Source: Acetobacter peroxydans (GTDB lineage: Bacteria > Pseudomonadota > Alphaproteobacteria > Acetobacterales > Acetobacteraceae). Taken from it: a DNA stretch of 64,000 nucleotides. Made by a program: the position numbers and the translations under genes. The notes beneath the pieces were generated by a model, which saw only the letters and a program-made list of their open reading frames with translations, ran no database searches and was not told where the DNA came from. The stretch covers positions 62,001 through 126,000 of the forward strand of contig NZ_BJMV01000002.1 in assembly GCF_006539345.1 (NCBI RefSeq). Direction: 5' to 3'. The stretch's first letter is position 1. Every line of letters begins with the position of its first letter. Positions 38,712 through 47,359 of the stretch are shown piece after piece.

Positions 38712-39776
38712 ATGAGAGAAATCAGGGTGAACAGCACTCAACACTCCTGGGCGTATGAAATGCCGGCGGCAATAGGCACGGCGTTTGATCTCGCTGTGTC
38801 GGAAGCCTGGCGCTTCATGGGGCGTACCGCGCCTAACCCGGCTGTGGGCTGCGTGCTGCTTGATGCGCAGGGCGAGGTGCTGGTTATTGCCGCGCATCAT
38901 CGCGCGGGAGCCGCCCATGCTGAACGTCTGGCGGTGGAGCAGGCGCACCAGATGGGTGTTGTCGAGCGCATTCATACCGCTGTTGTTACGCTCGAGCCCT
39001 GCAACCACACCGGACGCACGCCCCCCTGCACCGAGGCCCTGCTTTCAACTCCCGTAAAGACGGTCTGGATCGGCTGCGCCGACCCCAATCCCCATGTGCA
39101 GGGTGGGGGTGCGGCTTTTCTGGTAGAGCGGGGGCTTGCCGTGCGCTGGCTGGCGCAGTGCACGAATGCTCAGGCGGTCATGAACCGCTGTCGCGCCTTG
39201 CTGGCGCCCTTTGCCAGCAAGGTTGTGCGCGGGCGCCCGTGGATTACCGTCAAGCAGGCGCTGGACAGCAATGGTTCCATGCTGCCTCCAGCTGGGCGCA
39301 CAACCTTTACCTCACCGGAATCACTCCGTTTCGCCCATGCCCTGCGGCGCGTCACCGATGGGGTGATAACCGCGACAGGCACGGCGCGGGCGGATCGGCC
39401 TGATCTGACGGTCCGGCATGTGGAGGATCACCCCGAGCGGCGGCGCCTGCTGGTGGTCTGCGGGCAGCAGGCCAATGTGCCTGCGGACTGGCTTGCTGGG
39501 CGGGAGCGGGTGTTTGATGTGCGTTTCTGTCCGGACTGCGCCGCCCTGCCTGATCTGCTCGCCCAAACCGAGGCTCTGTGGCTTCTGGTGGAGGCAGGCC
39601 CGACCCTGCTTGAGACCCTGCGCCGGAACGCGCTGTGGGATGACTGGCTGACCATTCGCCAGGACGCGCAGGGACAGGACCATTTTTCCGTTTCAACCCG
39701 GCAGGATGTCACGCCGCTTTCGCTGTTTGCGGAGTGGTCGCGCTGCACGCAGGAGGCTGCATGTTCTCTGGTATAA
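38712..39776 (+). CDS. ribD: RibD, bifunctional diaminohydroxyphosphoribosylaminopyrimidine deaminase / reductase
   Basis: RibD performs the second and third steps of riboflavin synthesis. The ATG at 38712 gives 354 residues; a GTG at 38727 and an ATG at 38760 are also possible, the last giving the shortest conventional N terminus. The deaminase domain has HAE at 69-71 and PCNHTGRTPPC at 96-106 for zinc. The reductase domain follows from about 165 with RGRPWITVKQALDSNG. The 3' end overlaps ribE by 16 nt. Confidence 0.93.
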   Translation: MREIRVNSTQHSWAYEMPAAIGTAFDLAVSEAWRFMGRTAPNPAVGCVLLDAQGEVLVIAAHHRAGAAHAERLAVEQAHQMGVVERIHTAVVTLEPCNHTGRTPPCTEALLSTPVKTVWIGCADPNPHVQGGGAAFLVERGLAVRWLAQCTNAQAVMNRCRALLAPFASKVVRGRPWITVKQALDSNGSMLPPAGRTTFTSPESLRFAHALRRVTDGVITATGTARADRPDLTVRHVEDHPERRRLLVVCGQQANVPADWLAGRERVFDVRFCPDCAALPDLLAQTEALWLLVEAGPTLLETLRRNALWDDWLTIRQDAQGQDHFSVSTRQDVTPLSLFAEWSRCTQEAACSLV

Positions 39777-40363
39777 TTGAATCGCTTGGGCGCGTTATCG
39801 GGCTGGACCGTCAGCCTCAGTCACTGACGCTGGATATTGAAAGCGGTTTGACCAATGTGGCCGAAGGGGAAAGCATTGCCCTCAACGGTGTCTGCCTGAC
39901 GGCACTTGCGGCCGTTGAGTCCGGTCCTGTGCGGTTTTTTGTCAGTGCTGAAACACTGGGCTGCACCACGCTGGGCGCGCTTGAACTGGGCAGCCGGGTT
40001 AATCTGGAGCGCGCGGTTACACCCTCCACCCGGCTTTCAGGACATATTGTGCAGGGGCATGTGGATGCGGTGGCTTGGTACAAGGGGAGCACCCCCGAAG
40101 GCGAGGGCCGGCGGGTTGTGTTCGAGGTGCCCGCCAACCTGCGCCGCTACATGGTGGAAAAAGGCTCGATCGCGCTGGATGGCATCAGCCTGACCCTGAA
40201 TACGCTCGGCGCGGAGCACGATGGCGTGTTCGACATCGGGCTGATGATCATCCCTCATACCTGGACGCATACCACGCTCGGCACCCTGTCTGACGGGGAT
40301 CGTGTGAATGTCGAAGTGGATGTGATTGCAAAATACGTGGAGGCACAATGCCGGATCAAATGA
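39761..40363 (+). CDS. ribE: Riboflavin synthase, alpha chain
   Basis: This enzyme dismutates two molecules of 6,7-dimethyl-8-ribityllumazine to riboflavin. The 200-residue protein begins MFSGIIE, the canonical start, after a strong AGGAGG four bases upstream, which fixes the ATG at 39761. Two repeated lumazine-binding barrels are seen, with GESIALNGVCLT in the first and EKGSIALDGISLT in the second. The gene starts inside ribD and ends inside ribBA, each overlap 16 nt. Confidence 0.96.
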   Translation: MFSGIIESLGRVIGLDRQPQSLTLDIESGLTNVAEGESIALNGVCLTALAAVESGPVRFFVSAETLGCTTLGALELGSRVNLERAVTPSTRLSGHIVQGHVDAVAWYKGSTPEGEGRRVVFEVPANLRRYMVEKGSIALDGISLTLNTLGAEHDGVFDIGLMIIPHTWTHTTLGTLSDGDRVNVEVDVIAKYVEAQCRIK

Positions 40364-41712
40364 CAGCCCGACCGGGCGCACGTGCCCCTCACCCGGTTTC
40401 GGGGCAGCCTTCCGCGGCCCTGCTGCGCGCGCTGGATGCGGTGCGTAACGGGCGTATGGTTATCATGGTGGATGATGAAGACCGTGAGAACGAAGGCGAT
40501 CTGGTCATGGCGGCGGAGTTCATGACGCCTGAGGCCATGAACTTCATGATTACCCATGCGCGCGGTCTGGTCTGCCTGCCGCTGGTGCCCGAACAGGTGG
40601 AGCGCTTGGGCCTGTCCATGATGGTGCGGCAGGATGACAATACCGCCCGCCACGGCACGGCCTTTACGGTGTCGATCGAAGCGCGCGAGGGCGTCAGCAC
40701 GGGCATTTCCGCCGCGGACCGTTCCCATACGGTGCGCGTTGCAGCGTCGGAGACCGCCAGTGCGCAGGATATTGCAACGCCGGGTCATATCTTTCCGCTG
40801 CGGGCTGCTCCCGGTGGCGTGCTGGAACGGATTGGCCATACCGAAGGCTCGATCGACCTGCTGCGGCTGGCTGGGCTGAAGCCTGCCGCCGTCATCTGCG
40901 AAATCCTGAACGCGGACGGCACCATGGCCCGTCGTCCCCAGCTTGAGGTTTTCGGCCGCTTGCATGACATGCCCATCATTTCCATTGCCGAGCTTGCAGC
41001 ATGGATTGGAGCGCACGGGGTGGAGCCGGTTGCCGGTGCGGATGCGCCGCACGCTGATGGGACGCCCCGTGTGACAGAGGCGGCCCTGCCTGATCTGGCA
41101 CACGCGGCGCTGCCCAGCGTGTACGGGGGGGATGATCTGCGGATTCACGCCTTCCGCGATAAAAACGGCATGGAACATGTGGCCCTTGTCAAAGGCGACG
41201 TAAGCACCGGTACGGTGCCGCTCGTGCGCCTGCATTCCGAGTGCGTGACGGGCGATGCGTTTGGCTCGCTGCGGTGCGATTGCGGGGCTCAGCTTCAGGC
41301 GGCCCTGCGCGCCATCGGGCAGGCTTCGTGCGGCGTGCTGGTGTACGTGCGCGGGCATGAAGGGCGCGGCATTGGTCTGGTCAACAAAATCCGCGCGTAT
41401 GAATTGCAGGATGCCGGACTGGATACGGTGGACGCAAACCACCGGCTTGGCTTCGCGACAGATGCGCGTGACTGGCACGCCGCCTCGGGTATCCTGCGCA
41501 GTCTGGGGATTGGCGAGCTGAGCCTGCTGACCAATAATCCCGCCAAGGTGCGCGCGCTGGAAGCGCGGGGTTTTGTCGTGCGCGAGAGAATCGGCCTCGA
41601 AATCCCCGCCAATGCGTTCAATCAGGCTTATCTGCGTGCCAAACGGCAGCGTATGGGCCATCATCTGGATGGTTTTGCCGCGACGTCGGTCGAGCACGAG
41701 ACGCTGGTCTGA
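40348..41712 (+). CDS. ribBA: RibBA, 3,4-dihydroxy-2-butanone-4-phosphate synthase / GTP cyclohydrolase II
   Basis: This 454-residue fusion provides both precursors of riboflavin. The N-terminal synthase domain (about 22-225) has DDEDRENEGDLV and HTEGSIDLLRLAGL. The C-terminal cyclohydrolase II domain (about 250-440) has the zinc ligands in CVTGDAFGSLRCDCG, then RGHEGRGIGL and TNNPAK. Both active sites look intact. It overlaps ribE by 16 nt and is followed by ribH after 30 nt. Confidence 0.96.
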   Translation: MPDQMTARPGARAPHPVSGQPSAALLRALDAVRNGRMVIMVDDEDRENEGDLVMAAEFMTPEAMNFMITHARGLVCLPLVPEQVERLGLSMMVRQDDNTARHGTAFTVSIEAREGVSTGISAADRSHTVRVAASETASAQDIATPGHIFPLRAAPGGVLERIGHTEGSIDLLRLAGLKPAAVICEILNADGTMARRPQLEVFGRLHDMPIISIAELAAWIGAHGVEPVAGADAPHADGTPRVTEAALPDLAHAALPSVYGGDDLRIHAFRDKNGMEHVALVKGDVSTGTVPLVRLHSECVTGDAFGSLRCDCGAQLQAALRAIGQASCGVLVYVRGHEGRGIGLVNKIRAYELQDAGLDTVDANHRLGFATDARDWHAASGILRSLGIGELSLLTNNPAKVRALEARGFVVRERIGLEIPANAFNQAYLRAKRQRMGHHLDGFAATSVEHETLV

Positions 41713-41742
41713 GGTTTTCTGTTTTAAGGATACGTTATTACA

Positions 41743-42231
41743 ATGGGCACCCGTTCTCCTGTTACCCTGCCGGATCTGGCCGCTCTTTCTCCGGCCCCGC
41801 GTTTGGCGCTGATTGTCAGCCGGTTTAATGAAACCGTTACGGGCGGCCTGCGCGATGGCGCTGTGGCCTGGCTGGCGGAACATAATATTGCCATCGCCCC
41901 CGAAGATATTCTGGCAGCGCCGGGCGCGTTCGAAATGCCGCTGCTCGCGCAGGCACTGGCCAAAAGCGGGCGCTATGAGGGCGTGATCTGCCTTGGCTGT
42001 GTGGTCAAGGGCGATACGGCGCATTTCGAGTTTATCAGTCTTGGCACGACAGTCGGGATTGTGCAGGCGTCTTTGGCAACGGAAGTGCCCATCGCCTTCG
42101 GGGTACTGACGACCTATACTGAGGAGCAGGCCATCGTTCGTTCGTCGGAGGATGTGCATAATAAAGGCCGCGAGGCCGCCGCTGCCTGTGTGGAGTCTCT
42201 GGCCCTGCTGCGCACTATCCGCGCGGGCTAG
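41743..42231 (+). CDS. ribH: 6,7-dimethyl-8-ribityllumazine synthase
   Basis: RibH condenses the pyrimidine and the dihydroxybutanone phosphate to lumazine. The 162-residue protein has VSRFNETVTGG, GAFEMP, GCVVKGDTAHFEF and GVLTTYTEEQA in family order. It closes the riboflavin operon, 30 nt after ribBA. The next gene begins 57 nt downstream on the same strand. Confidence 0.96.
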   Translation: MGTRSPVTLPDLAALSPAPRLALIVSRFNETVTGGLRDGAVAWLAEHNIAIAPEDILAAPGAFEMPLLAQALAKSGRYEGVICLGCVVKGDTAHFEFISLGTTVGIVQASLATEVPIAFGVLTTYTEEQAIVRSSEDVHNKGREAAAACVESLALLRTIRAG

Positions 42232-42287
42232 CCTATCCGCCACAAGGCTGGGGCGACTGACATGCGGCAGGGGAGCAGGGGAAGAAC

Positions 42288-43298
42288 ATGAAGCGGATCA
42301 CTTGTGCCGCTGGCGTGATCGGGCTGGCTCTGACCGTATGGATGCTGGTTCAGTTTGGGGCCCATGCCATCCTGACGCTGATTATCGGCTGTGGCTGGGG
42401 CATTATTGCGATCATCGCTTTTCATGGGGTGCAGGTGTGTCTGTCTGCCCAGGCATGGCGTATCCTGTGTGGCGGTGCGGCAGGTCCTGCCCTGCACCTG
42501 AAAGATTTTTTTCTGCTCCGCTGCGTGCGCGAAGGCATCAATAATCTGCTGCCCGTCGCGCAGGTGGGGGGCGAGGTCATGTCCAGCAGGTTGCTGGCCC
42601 GGCGGGATATCGGGGGGCGCAGGGCTGCTGCCGCCACCATCTGCGACCTGACGCTGGAACTGCTCAGTCAGGTTCTGTTCACCTGCGCGGGGCTGACCCT
42701 GCTCCTGTTTCTGGTGCACAGGTCAAGCGTGACAGACCATCTCATGGAAAGTGCTGTGGTTCTGCTGGTCATTGGTGTTGGCGTGTTCGCCAGCCAGTGG
42801 CTGGGGGCTGTGGCCCTCATGGAAAAACTGCTGGTGCGCATCGCCTCCCATCTGGGCTGGAACGGTGTGGACGGTATTCGCGGTCTGCATGGAGAGGTCA
42901 TGTCCCTCTACAAGAGCGGGCATAACGCTTTCCTTGGCATCATTCTTCAGCTTGTGGCCTGGATGCTGGGCACGTTCGAGGTGTGGCTGATCCTGCATTT
43001 TATGGGGCATGGGTGCACGGTAGCGCAGGCTTTCGTTATTGAAGGCGTTGGGCAGGCTGCCAAGTCGGCCGGGTTTGCGGTGCCGGGGGGGCTGGGCGTC
43101 TCCGAGGGCGGGTATATCGTTGTGGGGAGCCTGTTTGGTATTGCCCCGCCGGTGGCCATCGCGCTGTCGCTGATCAAGCGTCTGCGCGAGATCACCTGGG
43201 GGCTGCCTTCTCTCGTGCTGTGGCAATGGCTGGAGCACGCGTGGGCGGCCAGGCACGTCCGGTCGGGTGATTCTTCCTTGTCCCGTTCGGGCTCATAG
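42288..43298 (+). CDS. hpnL: HpnL-like flippase-domain membrane protein
   Basis: This 336-residue integral membrane protein has about eight hydrophobic segments and the lysylphosphatidylglycerol-synthase/UPF0104 flippase-like fold. Motifs include LRCVREGINNLLPVAQVGGE and AKSAGFAVPGGLGVSEGGY. The hopanoid-associated HpnL proteins belong to this family, and an hpnN gene follows 120 nt downstream on the same strand. It probably helps move a hopanoid or a related lipid. The HpnL label depends on that neighbour. Confidence 0.7.
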   Translation: MKRITCAAGVIGLALTVWMLVQFGAHAILTLIIGCGWGIIAIIAFHGVQVCLSAQAWRILCGGAAGPALHLKDFFLLRCVREGINNLLPVAQVGGEVMSSRLLARRDIGGRRAAAATICDLTLELLSQVLFTCAGLTLLLFLVHRSSVTDHLMESAVVLLVIGVGVFASQWLGAVALMEKLLVRIASHLGWNGVDGIRGLHGEVMSLYKSGHNAFLGIILQLVAWMLGTFEVWLILHFMGHGCTVAQAFVIEGVGQAAKSAGFAVPGGLGVSEGGYIVVGSLFGIAPPVAIALSLIKRLREITWGLPSLVLWQWLEHAWAARHVRSGDSSLSRSGS

Positions 43299-43418
43299 AG
43301 CGTGCTCGCGCATATCCTCTCTTGCGTCTGGCGAGGCGGTTGGGCAAATCAGAGCAGTTTCCGGTGTCGGCCCCGACAGCCTGAAGTCAAGATCTAGAAC
43401 AGGGTTTCGTCGCTCATC

Positions 43419-46013
43419 ATGCTGTTCGCATCCATAGGCCGTTTCATTACATTATGTGCCCGCCATGCCTGGGCGGTTGTGGCGCTGTTTCTTGTGCTCT
43501 CGGGTGCAAGCGTTTACGCGGGCATGACCAGTCTGGGCGTTACGACCGACACCAGCAAAATGCTCTCGCCACGGCTGGCGTGGAAGCAGCGTTCGGACGA
43601 AATGGGACGCCTGTTTCCGCAGAAGGAAAATCTTCTGGTCGCGGTGATCAAGGCTGACCTGCCCGAAGAAGGGGAGGAGACAGCCCGCGTGCTGGCGGAA
43701 AAACTTTCCGCTGATCACAAGCACTTCGCGTTTGCCCGCAGGCCCGACGCCAACCCGTATCTGATGCGCAACGGTTTGATGTTCCTTGATGTCAAACCTC
43801 TGACGACCATTCTGGATGACACGATCGCGGCCCAGCCCTTTCTGGCGGCACTGGCGCAGGACCCTTCGGCCCGGGGGCTTTTCGGAGCACTCTCCCTGAT
43901 TGCGGAAGGGGTCAAGCAGGGGCAGGCTAATCTGACCGGGTTTCAGGCCCCGCTGAGCGGCTTTGCCAATACTCTGGAGCAGGCCGCCAACGGCCAGGCG
44001 GCCCCTTTGTCATGGCAGCGGCTGCTGGGGGGGCAGCTTGCCGATCTGGCCGGACACTACCAGTTTGTAGTGACCAAGCCGAATCTGGATTTTGGTTCTT
44101 TCCAGCCGGGCGGTGAGGCGAGCGACGCCATGCGCGCGGCGATCAATTCCCTCGAATTCGTCCGCAATGGCCATGCCCATGTGCAGATGACGGGCGATGT
44201 CCAGCTTAATGACGAGGAGTTCGCCACCGTGGCCGAAGGCATGGTGGCGGGTCTGGTTGGCTCTCTCGCCCTTGTCACTCTATGGCTGACGCTGGCGGTA
44301 CGCTCCTGGCGGGTTGTGGTGCCTATTGTCATTACGCTGGTGGTGGGGCTCCTGCTGACAACGGGCTTTGCCGCTGTGGCGGTTGGCACGCTCAATCTTA
44401 TTTCTGTGGCGTTTGCTATTCTGTTCGTGGGGATCGCGGTTGATTTCGCCATTCAGTTCTCGGTGCGGTTCCGTGCACAGAATCCGTCTGAGCCGGGTGC
44501 GGAGGGCATGTTCGAAGCCCTGCGGATGACGGGCGAGGAAACTGGGCACCAGATTCTGGTAGCGGCTCTGGCGACATCGGCCGGATTTCTGGCCTTTACC
44601 CCCACTGCCTTTCTGGGTGTGGCCCAGCTTGGCCTGATTGCTGGCGTTGGCATGATCGTGGCATTTGTCTGCACCACGACTCTGTTGCCCGCCCTGCTTA
44701 GGATCTGCCGTCCGCCGCTCAACTGCCCCAGCATGGGCTACACCTTCATGCGCCCGGTTGATCAGGCTATCAGGCGTTTCCGCAAGGTGCTGCTGGCTGT
44801 CTTCGCGGTTGTGGCGGCTGTCGGGCTGGCTCTGGTGCCGCGCCTGCAGTTCGATGGCGACCCGCTGCATACAAAAAACCCTCATTCCGAAGGGATGCGC
44901 GCTCTGCGTCTGCTGATTGATAATCCGCAGACATCCCCCTACAGCGCCGAGCTACTGACGGCCTCGCTGGAGGAAGCGCACAAGCAGGCTGATAAGCTTG
45001 CCGAACTGCCTCAGGTGCATGACGCCATGTGGCTCGGTTCGTTTGTGCCCGTGGATCAGGAGCAGAAACTGCCGCTGATTCAGGACGCGGCTTCCATGCT
45101 GCTGCCCACCCTGATGGTGGAGCAGACAAAGCCTGCGCCGGACGCCAATGCGTTGCGTGCCTCGGCTGCGGAAACGGCCAAGGCGCTGGCGGAGGTGCTG
45201 GACAAGCTGCCTGCGCAGGACCCTTTGCGCCGTATCCAGTCCGCGCTGCTCAAGCTTTCGCAGGCTTCCGATGCGTCTGTGCTGGCGGCCAATCAGGCAC
45301 TGGTGCGCTTCCTGCCCCCGGAACTGGACCAGCTACGCACTATGCTGCAGGCCACGCCGGTCAAAATCAGCGATATCCCGCCTGAAATTGCCGATGATTA
45401 CCTGCTGCCTGATGGGCGGGCGCTCGTTGAGGTTCACCCCAATGGGCTCATGACCAGTTCTGAAGCCCTGCGTCAGTTCGTTTCAGCAGTGCAGAGGCTT
45501 GCGCCTGACATTGCCGGGCCCGCGGTGGATATTGTCGAGAGCGCCAATTCCATTGTCCGCGCCTTTGAGCAGGCAGCCGCCGCCGCCGTGGTGATGATTG
45601 CCATCATCCTGCTGCTGGCCCTGCGCCGGGTGAAGGATATGGGGCTTGTGCTCGCACCGCTGATGCTGTCTGCGCTAATGACGGTCGTGCTGGTGGTTGT
45701 GCTGCCCGAAACACTGAATTTCGCCAATATCATCGCGCTGCCGCTGCTGTTGGGCGTGGGTGTTTCGTTCAATATCTACTTTGTCATGAACTGGCGCGAT
45801 GGCGTGCATTTTCCGCTGGCCTCGCCCACGGCGCGGGCGGTGCTGTTTTCCGCCCTGACAACCGGCACGGCGTTCGGTTCGCTGGCTATGTCGCATCATC
45901 CCGGCACGGCCAGCATGGGGCGCCTGCTCCTGCTCTCGCTTGGCTGCACACTTGTCGCAACACTCGTGTTCGTGCCCGCCCTGTTACCCAAGAGAGCGAG
46001 CGACGAAGCCTGA
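43419..46013 (+). CDS. hpnN: HpnN, RND-type hopanoid transporter
   Basis: HpnN moves hopanoids from the inner to the outer membrane. The 864-residue protein has the MMPL/RND layout: a membrane helix at about 15-35, a large periplasmic loop with the FPQKENLLVAVI segment, five helices at about 270-430, a second anchor near 455, a second loop, and five more helices to about 855. It starts MLFASIGRFITLCARHAW. Length and N terminus match HpnN rather than drug pumps. It is followed at 19 nt by a universal stress protein. Confidence 0.9.
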   Translation: MLFASIGRFITLCARHAWAVVALFLVLSGASVYAGMTSLGVTTDTSKMLSPRLAWKQRSDEMGRLFPQKENLLVAVIKADLPEEGEETARVLAEKLSADHKHFAFARRPDANPYLMRNGLMFLDVKPLTTILDDTIAAQPFLAALAQDPSARGLFGALSLIAEGVKQGQANLTGFQAPLSGFANTLEQAANGQAAPLSWQRLLGGQLADLAGHYQFVVTKPNLDFGSFQPGGEASDAMRAAINSLEFVRNGHAHVQMTGDVQLNDEEFATVAEGMVAGLVGSLALVTLWLTLAVRSWRVVVPIVITLVVGLLLTTGFAAVAVGTLNLISVAFAILFVGIAVDFAIQFSVRFRAQNPSEPGAEGMFEALRMTGEETGHQILVAALATSAGFLAFTPTAFLGVAQLGLIAGVGMIVAFVCTTTLLPALLRICRPPLNCPSMGYTFMRPVDQAIRRFRKVLLAVFAVVAAVGLALVPRLQFDGDPLHTKNPHSEGMRALRLLIDNPQTSPYSAELLTASLEEAHKQADKLAELPQVHDAMWLGSFVPVDQEQKLPLIQDAASMLLPTLMVEQTKPAPDANALRASAAETAKALAEVLDKLPAQDPLRRIQSALLKLSQASDASVLAANQALVRFLPPELDQLRTMLQATPVKISDIPPEIADDYLLPDGRALVEVHPNGLMTSSEALRQFVSAVQRLAPDIAGPAVDIVESANSIVRAFEQAAAAAVVMIAIILLLALRRVKDMGLVLAPLMLSALMTVVLVVVLPETLNFANIIALPLLLGVGVSFNIYFVMNWRDGVHFPLASPTARAVLFSALTTGTAFGSLAMSHHPGTASMGRLLLLSLGCTLVATLVFVPALLPKRASDEA

Positions 46014-46032
46014 AATCGGGGAGGCAACACAC

Positions 46033-46875
46033 ATGCGCCTGCTGGCTGTTCTGGACCGCGCCGATACCGCGGTTTTCACACTTGAGGCGCTGGCCGGGCT
46101 GTTGAACCGGCTGGGGCCAGCCGACAGCACTATCCTGCATGTCGAGCCGGTGCGCGACCCGGACTATCTTTCTCCCGATGAAGGAATGCCCGGCAAAACA
46201 GAACATGAACGCTTCGTCCATACGGTGTCTGCACGGGCGGATACGCTGCGCCAGATTGCGCTGGAATGGACACGGGCGGCGACACCGCCGCGTGATACAG
46301 CATGGACGGAACGCGTGGGAGACGTGCGCACCCTTGTAGCGCGGGAGGCGGCAGGGGCGGATATAACAGTGCTGAGCCGGCCGCTTCCGCATGATGATTC
46401 CGCTGTGGCCGAGGCTTTCGCCGGGGCCTTGTATGATGCTCAGGCGGCAGTTCTGATCGCGCCACTTGAGCATTGTGCGACATTTGGCCAGCATCCTGTG
46501 GTGGCGTGGCATCCATCGTATTCCCTTGATCTGGCGGTGCAGGCTGCCCTTCCGCTCCTTGAGCGGGCCAGCCGCGTGACATTCATAATTGGTGAAAACA
46601 CGCCCATGGAGGTGCCGGCACCGCCGCTGGGTGCGGTTCTTGCCCAGATGGGGGTGTCGGTTCAGGTCGATCGTTTTCTGCTGGGGGCAGGGGATACGGG
46701 CGAGCAGGTGCGACAGCGTGCCCTTGCCGTCGGAGGGGACTTGCTGGTCATGGGGGCCTATACGCGGCCTCATTTCATCGAATGGCTGTTTGGCGGCCCC
46801 ACGCAGGACATTCTGGCGCATGGCACCCTGCCGATTCTGACCCGTCATGCGCCGCTGGTTGGACTGCAAAGCTGA
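46033..46875 (+). CDS. Tandem universal stress protein (UspA family)
   Basis: This 280-residue cytoplasmic protein has two Usp-like halves; the second half carries the ATP-site signature GAYTRPHFIEWLFGG with TQDIL. The ATG at 46033 (MRLLAVLDRADTAVF) follows hpnN by 19 nt; the open frame extends upstream only inside hpnN. The first half lacks the glycine-rich nucleotide motif, so only one site may bind ATP. Its role beside a hopanoid transporter and a fluoride exporter suggests membrane or acid stress, which is inference. Confidence 0.83.
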   Translation: MRLLAVLDRADTAVFTLEALAGLLNRLGPADSTILHVEPVRDPDYLSPDEGMPGKTEHERFVHTVSARADTLRQIALEWTRAATPPRDTAWTERVGDVRTLVAREAAGADITVLSRPLPHDDSAVAEAFAGALYDAQAAVLIAPLEHCATFGQHPVVAWHPSYSLDLAVQAALPLLERASRVTFIIGENTPMEVPAPPLGAVLAQMGVSVQVDRFLLGAGDTGEQVRQRALAVGGDLLVMGAYTRPHFIEWLFGGPTQDILAHGTLPILTRHAPLVGLQS

Positions 46876-46890
46876 GGCAGGGAAGACAGG

Positions 46891-47328
46891 ATGGCGACAC
46901 GTCTGGCAACAACTGTGATGATCGGGCTGGGCGGCGCCTGTGGCACACTGCTGCGCTACTGGGCCGGGCTTGCGACCCTGCGCTGGAGTCAGTGGCTGCC
47001 GTGGGGTACGATCCTGATCAATGTGAGCGGCTCTTTTATGATTGCGTTTTTTGGAGCGCTCACGGCCAGTAACGGACGTTTTGCAGCCTCTGAAACAATG
47101 CGTCTCGTTTTTATGGTCGGGATTTGTGGTGGGTTTACCACTTTTTCGTCCTTCAGCCTTCAGACGCTTGATCTGTTGCGGCAGGGGGCGGTGCTGCGCG
47201 CGCTGCTGAATATCGCCTTTTCCATGACCCTGTGCATGGCGAGCGTGACTGCGGGATATCTGGCGGCGCAGGCGCTTAATGCGTCGGCCCAGCCCGCCTC
47301 GACACAGGCTGAACGTCCGTCCAGCTAG
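46891..47328 (+). CDS. crcB: CrcB/Fluc fluoride channel
   Basis: This small four-helix membrane protein exports fluoride as a dual-topology dimer. The 145 residues start MATRLATTVMIGLGGACGTLLRYW and carry INVSGSF and the pore motif GICGGFTTFSSFSLQ, both diagnostic. The gene begins 15 nt after the Usp gene. I see no fluoride riboswitch in the short spacer, so control is probably by the upstream promoter. Confidence 0.94.
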   Translation: MATRLATTVMIGLGGACGTLLRYWAGLATLRWSQWLPWGTILINVSGSFMIAFFGALTASNGRFAASETMRLVFMVGICGGFTTFSSFSLQTLDLLRQGAVLRALLNIAFSMTLCMASVTAGYLAAQALNASAQPASTQAERPSS

Positions 47329-47347
47329 GCCGCCTCAGGTGGGCGGC
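47329..47347. terminator. Short hairpin between crcB and the convergent LptF-like gene
   Basis: GCCGCC at 47329-47334 pairs with GGCGGC at 47342-47347 immediately after the crcB stop. It is compact and GC-rich, with no T run. It may end the plus-strand transcript. Confidence 0.45.
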
Positions 47348-47359
47348 AGGCCGTTCTGT

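Noticed and set aside
40255-42243. A 662-codon open frame on the minus strand across ribE, ribBA and ribH
   Set aside because: It is the antisense shadow of three clearly conserved genes in GC-rich DNA; its translation is rich in Arg, His and Gln and shows no domain.
45886-46869. A 327-codon minus-strand frame opposite the universal stress protein gene
   Set aside because: It is a shadow frame with no recognisable domain, while the plus strand encodes a complete Usp protein.
46876-46890. A fluoride riboswitch before crcB
   Set aside because: Only 15 nt separate crcB from the upstream gene, too short for the aptamer, and no signature is visible in the upstream coding sequence.
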